Shown one piece after another: positions 1 to 4,688 of a DNA stretch of 5,503 bases (position 1 is its first letter; each line of letters opens with the position of its first letter). The stretch comes from Acetobacteraceae bacterium (lineage in GTDB: Bacteria; Pseudomonadota; Alphaproteobacteria; Acetobacterales; Acetobacteraceae): contig DAHUXX010000225.1 in the NCBI GenBank assembly GCA_027306955.1, positions 1 to 5,503 on the forward strand, given 5' to 3'. Below the pieces are notes generated by a model that saw only the letters and a program-made list of their open reading frames with translations, ran no database searches and had not been told where the DNA came from. The position numbers and the translations under genes are program-made.

Positions 1-869
1 AGGCCGAGGGCGGCCGCCATCTCCCGCGTCACCGGCTGGGCGGAGACGCCAAGATAGCCGCGCGTGACCGAGCCGTGCGCCTCGATCTGCGCCACCACGT
101 TCTTGACGGTGTTGGACGGGATGGCGAAGCCGATGCCCACCGAGCCGCCGGAGGGCGAGATGATGGCGGTATCGACGCCGATCACCTGGCCCTGCTGGTC
201 GAACAGCGGGCCGCCGGAGTTGCCGGGATTGATCGGCGCGTCGATCTGAATGAAATTGTCATAGGGGCTGGCGCCGATGTCACGCCCGCGCGCCGAGACG
301 ATGCCCGCGGTCACCGTACCGCCGAGGCCGAACGGGTTGCCCATCGCGATCACCCACTGGCCGGGCTGGACGGCGTTGCTGTTGCCGAGCTGCAGATAAG
401 GCAGCGGCTTGCCGGCGGTGACGCGCAGCACCGCGAGATCGGTGCGCGGATCGGTGCCGATCACCTTCGCCTTGAGGTGCTGCCCATCGGACAGCGTGAC
501 CATCACCTCGCGCGCGTTCTTCACCACGTGGTTGTTGGTGACGATGGTGCCGTTGGCGTCGACGATAAAGCCGGAGCCCTTCGCCTCCTGGGCGCGCTGC
601 TGCTGCGGAATCTGGAACATGCCGAACGGCGTCGGCACGGTCTCGATCGAGGCGTTCTGCACCTTGAGATGGTTGGTGATGGACACCACCGCCGGGCGGA
701 CGCTGGAGGCGAGCTGGGAGAAATCGGGCAGCATCTGCGCCGGCGCGACCTTGATCGGGCCGCCGGTCGAGGCCTGGCTGACGGCGATGCCGCCGAGCGC
801 GGAGCCGGCGAGCAGGACGGCGACCAGCGCGACGCGGGTCGCCCGGCGATTCGAAATCAGGTGTTTCAT
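1..869 (-). CDS. HtrA/DegP-family periplasmic serine protease, 3' end outside window
   Basis: This is a trypsin-like (S1C) protease that would degrade or refold damaged envelope proteins. It reads from ATG at 869-867 off the left edge, and 289 codons are visible. Residues 1-33 have a basic N-terminus (K2, R8, R9, R12), a hydrophobic stretch (about 13-31) and a possible cleavage site after SQA, so export or membrane anchoring is likely. The protease domain covers about 45-265. The catalytic triad is complete: His114 in TNNHVV, Asp144 in RTDLAVL and Ser218 in GNSGGPL. Residues 72-96 are a Q-rich loop in the place of the LA regulatory loop of DegP. GYLGV at 271-275 looks like the carboxylate-binding loop at the start of a PDZ domain, which the edge cuts off. 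The start is backed by AAGGGA nine bases upstream. DegP, DegQ and DegS types differ in PDZ number, which cannot be seen here, so I give no symbol. It diverges from the tRNA gene. Confidence 0.95.
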   Translation of the reverse strand, partial: MKHLISNRRATRVALVAVLLAGSALGGIAVSQASTGGPIKVAPAQMLPDFSQLASSVRPAVVSITNHLKVQNASIETVPTPFGMFQIPQQQRAQEAKGSGFIVDANGTIVTNNHVVKNAREVMVTLSDGQHLKAKVIGTDPRTDLAVLRVTAGKPLPYLQLGNSNAVQPGQWVIAMGNPFGLGGTVTAGIVSARGRDIGASPYDNFIQIDAPINPGNSGGPLFDQQGQVIGVDTAIISPSGGSVGIGFAIPSNTVKNVVAQIEAHGSVTRGYLGVSAQPVTREMAAALG

Positions 870-878
870 GGGTCTCGA

Positions 879-884
879 TCCCTT
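879..884 (-). promoter_or_regulatory. Ribosome binding site of the HtrA-like gene
   Basis: On the minus strand the bases read AAGGGA, with nine bases between them and the ATG at 869-867. The spacing and purine content fit a Shine-Dalgarno site and support that start over later in-frame codons, which would remove the signal sequence. Confidence 0.7.
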
Positions 885-920
885 TCGATGGAAGACCTTT
901 GACGGAGGCCGAAACTGGTT

Positions 921-954
921 GGCGGGTCGTTCCCGCCTCGACACCAACATGGGG
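921..954 (-). promoter_or_regulatory. Candidate stress-type promoter elements and a small hairpin in the htrA leader
   Basis: Reading the minus strand toward htrA, CCCCATGTT lies at 954-946 and matches the -10 consensus of heat-shock sigma-32 promoters (CCCCATnT). I see no good CTTGAA-like -35 at the right distance. Downstream, GGAAC at 933-929 resembles the -35 of RpoE- or EcfG-type promoters, but its -10 partner is weak. Positions 921-926 and 932-937 are a 6-bp GC inverted repeat with a 5-base loop, which would form a hairpin in the 5' leader if transcription starts near 938-940. HtrA genes are commonly stress-regulated, which fits, but each element is only a partial match. Confidence 0.3.
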
Positions 955-995
955 CGGCGACTCCCTCCGCCCAGTGGCACGCCCGTGAAAGCGCA

Positions 996-1005
996 GTCAC
1001 GTGAC
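996..1005. promoter_or_regulatory. Perfect 10-bp palindrome, possible operator
   Basis: GTCACGTGAC is a perfect 10-bp palindrome in the non-coding gap between the divergent htrA and tRNA genes, about 45 bases upstream of the candidate htrA -10 element. It could be a dimeric regulator site, but one short palindrome in GC-rich DNA may occur by chance. No second copy was seen in this gap. Confidence 0.25.
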
Positions 1006-1084
1006 GATCGTTTCAGGGCCGAGAAAGGTGCGGGGCCGTGAAGGGAGCGCGGTGGGGAATGGTCCGGCGCAAGGTGCTTCGGGG

Positions 1085-1101
1085 CGCCGGCCGGGCCGGC
1101 G
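1085..1101. repeat. 7-bp GC inverted repeat upstream of the tRNA promoter
   Basis: CGCCGGC at 1085-1091 and GCCGGCG at 1095-1101 are exact inverted repeats around a three-base loop. They sit just before the candidate -35 of the tRNA gene. No T-run follows on either strand, so this is not a classical intrinsic terminator. Its role is unknown. It may insulate the two divergent units or may simply reflect high GC content. Confidence 0.3.
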
Positions 1102-1104
1102 AGG

Positions 1105-1132
1105 TTGCCCCCGCGCCAGAGGCCGCGCTAAT
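1105..1132 (+). promoter_or_regulatory. Candidate housekeeping promoter for tRNA-Thr
   Basis: TTGCCC at 1105-1110 matches the sigma-70 -35 hexamer in 4 of 6 positions. GCTAAT at 1127-1132 matches the -10 hexamer in 4 of 6, with a 16-base spacer. Transcription would begin near 1139, a few bases before the mature tRNA 5' end at 1145. This is the most AT-rich spot in the local gap and is placed as expected for a tRNA promoter. Confidence 0.45.
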
Positions 1133-1144
1133 TTGCGACACGGC

Positions 1145-1219
1145 GCCGGGTTAGCACAGCGGTAGTGCAGCGGTTTTGTAAACCGAAGGCCGGGGGTTCA
1201 AATCCCTCACCCGGCACCA
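1145..1219 (+). tRNA. tRNA-Thr (anticodon TGT), CCA encoded
   Basis: This 75-base cloverleaf decodes ACA and probably other ACN threonine codons. The acceptor stem GCCGGGT (1145-1151) pairs with ACCCGGC (1209-1215), followed by discriminator A and an encoded CCA. The D stem is GCAC/GTGC with the loop AGCGGTA, which keeps A14, G15, G18, G19 and A21. The anticodon stem GCGGT/ACCGA holds the loop TTTGTAA (1175-1181), with anticodon TGT at 1177-1179. The variable loop is AGGCC, and the T arm has the loop TTCAAAT on a GGGGG/CCCTC stem with one G-T pair. G1-C72 and C2-G71 agree with known threonine identity. One oddity is that the outermost anticodon-stem pair is G-A rather than Watson-Crick. Everything else is canonical, so I regard the gene as functional. 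Confidence 0.97.
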
Positions 1220-1226
1220 CCTGCAT

Positions 1227-1252
1227 CAGGGAACTCGTTCGCGAACACCCTG
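1227..1252. terminator. Inverted repeat between tRNA-Thr and the convergent lipoprotein gene
   Basis: CAGGG (1227-1231) pairs with CCCTG (1248-1252). Between the arms lies the perfect palindrome GTTCGCGAAC (1237-1246). The structure sits between the 3' end of the tRNA and the stop codon of the gene on the opposite strand, where a bidirectional terminator is expected. No T-run follows on either strand, so it would be a weak or factor-dependent stop. Confidence 0.35.
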
Positions 1253-1270
1253 CGCCCGCCAAAGCCGTGG

Positions 1271-2194
1271 CTACGGGGCGATGAACACACGCTCGGACGC
1301 ATAGGAGATGTAGACGCGCGTGTGCCTGAAAAGCGCCTCACCAATAACCATCGTGGGGCCGGGAATGGGGAGATGCTCGACCGGCAGCAGCGGGTTGCGG
1401 AACCTGAGGCCGCCGATATCGAGCTCTCGGAAGCGGTGCACGTGGGCGACCGCCTCACGCCCATGAATCCCCGATATCCGCATGACCGGGTCGTGCTGCA
1501 ACGCGGCCTCGTCCACGCCGGCCGCCGCGGCGGCCTCGAGCGAGACCGTCGTGTGGCTGTCCCCGGTATCGAAGACAGCCATCACAGGGTGCCCATCGAG
1601 GCGGACCGAGAAGGGCATATTGCCTTGCGGAACGGGCATCTCGACCGGCGTAGGCGCAGCGTAGGGGCCCTGCCAGGGTGGGCGGCCCTGCGGGCAATAG
1701 CGTGGCGCCAGCAGCGTGATGCGCTGATGCGGCATGTCGATGTCGAGATCGTAGTGTCCCAGCACGTCGAGGCCGAGAGCGCCGCCGACGACGCGGTACA
1801 AGGGGTTGATGACGCCGTCGGACCCGGCCGGAACGACCGCAATCATTCCGGGATTGATCGTGACGGCGCCGACCGCGATCGTCCCCACCCTGACCGGATG
1901 CGTGATCGCCGTCCTGTCCCCGGCACCGGTGATGATGTGCGTGAAGTTGTATTGATAGGACAGACCAAGCTCCTTGACCGTCGTATCGGTCAGCACCGTC
2001 GCGTTCCCGCCCGTATCAACGATCATCGGTACGGGATGGCCGTCAATCATGACATCGGCGACCGGCAGACCACTGACGAAGCGCACTGTGATCTCGCCCT
2101 TGCGGACGAAGGCGCAGGTGTCACCGCCCTGCAGGCTGGCGCAGCCGGCAAGCGCGAGCAGCAGGCACAAAAAAGCCAGATCACGTCCGATCAC
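1271..2194 (-). CDS. Predicted lipoprotein with two retropepsin-like aspartic protease lobes
   Basis: This is a 307-residue predicted lipoprotein. Residues 4-18 form a short signal with lipobox LAGC, so Cys18 would be lipidated. The mature protein has two similar halves. Lobe 1 (about 44-163) has Asp60-Thr-Gly in VDTGG, a glycine-rich possible flap near 87-93 and the closing motif LGLDVLGHYDLDI (141-153). Lobe 2 (about 194-305) has Asp209-Thr-Gly in FDTGD, a possible flap near 240-246 and the closing motif VIGEALF (283-289). This is the Asp_protease_2/retropepsin fold, here apparently as a fused pseudo-dimer with both catalytic aspartates present. Cys27 and Cys167 could form a disulfide. The GTG start is chosen because AAGGA lies nine bases upstream and because it gives a clean lipoprotein signal. 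The frame stays open upstream through tadA, but that part has no protein-like character. The gene overlaps the tadA stop by four bases. The substrate is unknown. GC is lower than in its neighbours. Confidence 0.85.
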   Translation of the reverse strand: MIGRDLAFLCLLLALAGCASLQGGDTCAFVRKGEITVRFVSGLPVADVMIDGHPVPMIVDTGGNATVLTDTTVKELGLSYQYNFTHIITGAGDRTAITHPVRVGTIAVGAVTINPGMIAVVPAGSDGVINPLYRVVGGALGLDVLGHYDLDIDMPHQRITLLAPRYCPQGRPPWQGPYAAPTPVEMPVPQGNMPFSVRLDGHPVMAVFDTGDSHTTVSLEAAAAAGVDEAALQHDPVMRISGIHGREAVAHVHRFRELDIGGLRFRNPLLPVEHLPIPGPTMVIGEALFRHTRVYISYASERVFIAP

Positions 2195-2643
2195 GTGCGC
2201 AGGTCCTTGAAAAAGGCGCGCAGCAGGTCGCCGCATTCGGCTTCGCGCACACCGCCCAGGACCTCCGGCACGTGCAGGCAGCCGGGGGCGGCGAAGACCC
2301 GCGCGCCATGCTCCACCCCGCCACCCTTGGGGTCGTAGGCGCCGAAAACCAAGCGACGGAGGCGGAAATGCACCATGGCCCCGGCGCACATCGCGCACGG
2401 CTCCAGCGTGACATAGAGGTCGCAGCCGGCGAGCCGCCCGCCCATCGCCCGGGCCGCCGCGCGCATCGCCAGCAACTCGGCATGCGCCGAGGCATCGCGC
2501 GCCGCCTCGACCTCGTTCCCGGCGGCGGCCAGCACCGCCCCGTCCGACCCCACGACCACGGCACCGACCGGCACCTCGCCGCGCACGCCGGCCGCCTTCG
2601 CCTCCGCCAGTGCCGCCTCCATGCCGCCGCTTGCCGAACTCAT
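2191..2643 (-). CDS. tadA: tRNA-specific adenosine deaminase TadA
   Basis: TadA deaminates adenosine 34 of tRNA-Arg(ACG) to inosine, so that one tRNA can read CGU, CGC and CGA. It acts in the cytoplasm and is usually essential. The protein has 150 residues, close to the family norm. It carries the cytidine/deoxycytidylate deaminase zinc motif: His54 and the proton-shuttling Glu56 in HAE, then Cys83 and Cys86 in PCAMC. The GAYDPKGG stretch (101-108) and Asn43 before the HAE motif also fit TadA rather than a free-base deaminase. The start is the ATG at 2643-2641. A second in-frame ATG (Met8, 2622-2620) is possible, since neither has a clear ribosome site. The gene leads a two-gene unit with the lipoprotein downstream (GTGA overlap) and diverges from the C26 gene across only 23 bases. 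Confidence 0.93.
   Translation of the reverse strand: MSSASGGMEAALAEAKAAGVRGEVPVGAVVVGSDGAVLAAAGNEVEAARDASAHAELLAMRAAARAMGGRLAGCDLYVTLEPCAMCAGAMVHFRLRRLVFGAYDPKGGGVEHGARVFAAPGCLHVPEVLGGVREAECGDLLRAFFKDLRT
2204..2208 (-). promoter_or_regulatory. Ribosome binding site inside the tadA 3' end, sets the lipoprotein GTG start
   Basis: The minus strand reads AAGGA here, nine bases before the GTG at 2194-2192. It lies within the last codons of tadA, so the lipoprotein start would be reached by ribosomes finishing tadA. It is the clearest Shine-Dalgarno match seen for any internal gene in the window. Confidence 0.65.
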
Positions 2644-2680
2644 GGGCCCGAGCGTAGCAACCGGCCATGACCCGCACCAA
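2631..2680. promoter_or_regulatory. Overlapping divergent promoter candidates for tadA and the C26-rluB-rsmD unit
   Basis: The gap between the two ATGs is only 2644-2666. On the plus strand, TTGCCG (2631-2636) and TAGCAA (2655-2660) are 18 bases apart. On the minus strand, TTGGTG (2680-2675) and TACGCT (2656-2651) are also 18 bases apart. The two -10 candidates share the same ten bases, and both would start transcription at or within a few bases of the ATG. The -10 matches are only 3 of 6, so this is a weak call. The very short gap is certain. Confidence 0.3.
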
Positions 2681-3383
2681 CCCGCCCGCGATCGGCATCA
2701 CCCTCGATTCGGAGGAACCAGGAGGCTATTCGAAGTATCCCTGGTACGCGCTGCGCCGGAACTATGCCGACGCCGTCGCCGCAGCCGGGGGGCTGCCCTT
2801 GGCGCTGGTGCACCGGCCGGAATTGGCCGAGGCGATGCTCGACCGGCTTGAGGCGCTGGTGATCACCGGCGGCGCCTTCGATGTCGGACCGCAGCTCTAC
2901 GGCGACGCCACCGCGCACGCGGCGACCACGCCGAAGGCCGCGCGGACCGAGGCGGAGCTCGCGCTGCTGCGTGGGGCGCTCAGGCGCGACATGCCGGTGC
3001 TCGGCATCTGCGGCGGTGAGCAGCTGCTGGCCGTGGGGCTCGGCGGCACGCTGATCCAGCACATTCCCGACACGGTCCCCGCGGCACTCGCGCACGAGCA
3101 GCCCAACCCGCGCCACCAGCCTGGTCACGACGTCGCCATCACGCCGGGCACGCGGCTCGCCGCTATCGTCGGCGCGGCGACGCTCGCGGTGAACTCGGCC
3201 CACCATCAGGCGGTGCGCACGCCTGGGGCGGCGAGCGTCAACGCCGTGGCACCGGACGGGGTCATCGAGGGGATCGAGGACCCGGCGCGGCGCTTCTGCA
3301 TCGGCGTGCAGTGGCATCCCGAATTTCTCATCAACGCCGCGGACCGGCGCCTGTTCGATGCCCTCGTCGCCGCCTGCGCCTGA
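2667..3383 (+). CDS. Peptidase C26 / gamma-glutamyl-gamma-aminobutyrate hydrolase family protein
   Basis: This class I glutamine-amidotransferase-type hydrolase has 238 residues. Its nearest familiar relative is PuuD, which cleaves gamma-glutamyl-GABA in putrescine breakdown. The nucleophile is Cys115 in GICGGEQ, completed by His217 and Glu219 in QWHPE. Family marks include the ITGG-(x)-FDVGPQLYG segment (66-79) and NSAHHQ (176-181), both typical of C26 proteins. The fold is a single domain with no signal peptide, so it should be cytoplasmic. No other putrescine-pathway genes are in view, so the true substrate could be another gamma-glutamyl compound. I give no symbol. No ribosome site is visible before the ATG, so the message may be leaderless. 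The last 26 bases overlap the rluB-type gene, which suggests co-transcription and coupled translation. It is the odd member of an RNA-modification cluster. Confidence 0.9.
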   Translation: MTRTNPPAIGITLDSEEPGGYSKYPWYALRRNYADAVAAAGGLPLALVHRPELAEAMLDRLEALVITGGAFDVGPQLYGDATAHAATTPKAARTEAELALLRGALRRDMPVLGICGGEQLLAVGLGGTLIQHIPDTVPAALAHEQPNPRHQPGHDVAITPGTRLAAIVGAATLAVNSAHHQAVRTPGAASVNAVAPDGVIEGIEDPARRFCIGVQWHPEFLINAADRRLFDALVAACA

Positions 3384-4098
3384 CGCGGTCGAACGCGGCG
3401 AGCGGATCGCCAAGTTCCTCGCCCGCGCCGGCGTGGCGTCACGGCGCGACGCCGAGCAGATGATTGCCGCCGGGCGCGTCACGCTCAACGGCGCGCGCGT
3501 CACCCATCCCGCGACCTTCGTCGCATCCGCGGACACGGTGCTGGTGGACGGCAAGCCGGTGGGCATCGAGCGCACACGGCTGTTCCGCTACCACAAGCCG
3601 GTGGGGCTGGTGACGACACATCGCGACCCGCAGGGCCGGCCCACCGTGTTCGAGCGGTTGCCGCCGGGCCTGCCGCGGCTGATCTCGGTGGGCCGGCTCG
3701 ACCTCACCAGTGAGGGTTTGTTGCTTCTTACCAACGATGGCGAGCTGGCGCGCCGGCTGGAACTGCCCGCGAACGCGTGGCTGCGCCGCTACCGCGTGCG
3801 TGTGCATGGTCGGCCGGAACCGGAGGCGCTCGCGAAGCTCGCGCGCGGCATCACCGTCGACGGCATCGCCTACGGGCCGATCGAGGCGGTGATGGACGCG
3901 ACCAAGGGCGACAACGCCTGGCTCAGCATCACCCTGCGCGAGGGGCGCAACCGCGAGATCCGGCGCGTCCTCGCGCATCTCGGTTTCCGCGTGAGTCGGC
4001 TGATCCGCCTCGCCTACGGGCCGTTCCAGCTCGGCACCCTGCCGAAGGGCGCGGTCGCAGAGGTGCCTCCCAAGGTGGTGCGGGAACAGCTCGGCTGA
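3358..4098 (+). CDS. rluB: RluB-type 23S rRNA pseudouridine synthase
   Basis: The protein belongs to the RsuA/RluB/E/F family, which converts a specific rRNA uridine to pseudouridine. E. coli RluB acts on 23S U2605. It has 246 residues. An S4 RNA-binding domain spans about 16-65 (ERIAKFLARAGVASRRDAE and following). The catalytic domain contains GRLDLTSEG with Asp115 as nucleophile, then LLLLTNDGELA (121-131) and EGRNREIRRV (195-204). The EGRNRE-(I/V)-RR form and the following SRLIRLAYGP point to RluB or a close relative rather than RsuA. Some alphaproteobacterial homologues have, as I recall, a long basic C-terminal tail, which is absent here. The ATG lies inside the C26 gene, giving a 26-base overlap without a clear ribosome site. 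No better in-frame ATG or GTG precedes the S4 domain. The stop shares one base with the rsmD start (TGATG). Confidence 0.9.
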   Translation: MPSSPPAPDAVERGERIAKFLARAGVASRRDAEQMIAAGRVTLNGARVTHPATFVASADTVLVDGKPVGIERTRLFRYHKPVGLVTTHRDPQGRPTVFERLPPGLPRLISVGRLDLTSEGLLLLTNDGELARRLELPANAWLRRYRVRVHGRPEPEALAKLARGITVDGIAYGPIEAVMDATKGDNAWLSITLREGRNREIRRVLAHLGFRVSRLIRLAYGPFQLGTLPKGAVAEVPPKVVREQLG

Positions 4099-4652
4099 TG
4101 CGCATCGTTGCCGGGCGCTGGCGCGGCCGCCTCCTCGCCGCCCCCGCGGGCGAGGCGACGCGCCCGACATCCGACCGCACGCGCCAGGCGATCTTCGACC
4201 GGCTGGCGCACGCGGCCTGGGCGGCGGGGGTGCTGGATCGCACCACGGTGCTCGATGCCTTTGCCGGCACCGGGGCGATGGGGCTGGAAGCGCTGTCGCG
4301 CGGGGTGGCGCGCGTCTGGTTCATGGAAACGGACCCTTCGGCGCGGCGCGCACTCACCGCCAACATCGAGACGTGCCGCGCCGAAAACGCAACGATCCTC
4401 GCCGCCGACGCGACGCGCCCGCCCAAAGGCGAGCCGTGCATGCTGGTCTTTCTCGACCCGCCTTACGGCAAGGGCTTGGTTCCCGTGGCGCTGGCGGCGC
4501 TGCGCGCCGCGGGCTGGGTCGCGCCGGGCGCGCTGCTGGTCTGCGAGACCGCGCGCGACGAGGTGCTGGAGATGGTCGAGCCGCTCGCGATCGCATTGCA
4601 CGGCGCGGCGCGCGTCACCTTTGTTCGCGATGCAGCCGGCCCCCGCCCTTGA
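4098..4652 (+). CDS. rsmD: 16S rRNA (guanine-966-N2)-methyltransferase RsmD
   Basis: RsmD uses S-adenosylmethionine to methylate G966 of 16S rRNA, near the P site, during small-subunit assembly. The protein has 184 residues, about the usual length. MRIVAGRWRGR at the N-terminus and RPTSDRTRQAIFDRL (22-36) are family signatures. The SAM-binding motif I is VLDAFAGTGAMGLEALSRG (51-69), with the acidic residue of motif II in METDP (76-80). The catalytic motif is DPPY (120-123), typical of N2-guanine methyltransferases. The start ATG overlaps the upstream stop in TGATG, so translation probably continues by re-initiation from rluB. The same frame is open farther upstream within rluB, but that part is not protein-like. 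It is the last gene of the plus-strand unit and converges on mutL. Confidence 0.93.
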   Translation: MRIVAGRWRGRLLAAPAGEATRPTSDRTRQAIFDRLAHAAWAAGVLDRTTVLDAFAGTGAMGLEALSRGVARVWFMETDPSARRALTANIETCRAENATILAADATRPPKGEPCMLVFLDPPYGKGLVPVALAALRAAGWVAPGALLVCETARDEVLEMVEPLAIALHGAARVTFVRDAAGPRP

Positions 4653-4655
4653 CCG

Positions 4656-4675
4656 CGCCGGGGTCGGCACCGGCG
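4656..4675. terminator. GC hairpin between convergent rsmD and mutL
   Basis: CGCCGG (4656-4661) pairs with CCGGCG (4670-4675) around an eight-base loop. An alternative outer pairing joins GCGCC (4655-4659) with GGCGC (4677-4681). It occupies nearly the whole 36-base gap between two convergent stop codons, where a shared terminator is expected. Neither strand has a T-run after the stem, so it is not a textbook intrinsic terminator. Confidence 0.4.
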
Positions 4676-4688
4676 AGGCGCGGGCGTA

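Noticed and set aside
75..902. 275-codon open frame on the plus strand across the htrA region
   Set aside because: It is antisense to a protease with a complete catalytic triad and signal sequence. The translation is Arg/Asp/His-rich with no recognisable motif, as expected for a shadow frame in GC-rich DNA.
1145..1219. tRNA gene as an integration site for a mobile element
   Set aside because: No integrase gene, no repeat of the tRNA 3' end and no phage-like gene were seen nearby. The genes downstream are chromosomal housekeeping types.
2179..2196. Direct repeat of GATCACGT at the tadA stop and lipoprotein start
   Set aside because: Only two copies exist, both inside coding sequence, and the second includes the start/stop overlap. 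Codon choice explains it as well as any site would.
1322..2338. 338-codon plus-strand frame opposite the lipoprotein gene and tadA
   Set aside because: It is rich in Arg, Asp and His with no motif. The opposite strand has two recognisable families covering the same bases.
2195..2701. Upstream extension of the lipoprotein frame to give a 476-residue protein
   Set aside because: The extension is a shadow of tadA, is Gly/Arg-rich, and would bury the lipobox signal in the interior. The GTG at 2194 has a good ribosome site.
2640..3575. 311-codon minus-strand frame opposite the C26 gene
   Set aside because: It is antisense to a gene with intact Cys/His/Glu catalytic residues and has an Arg-rich, shadow-like composition.
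3439..4170. 243-codon minus-strand frame opposite rluB
   Set aside because: The rluB strand has the S4 and catalytic motifs. This frame has none and is His/Arg/Gln-rich.
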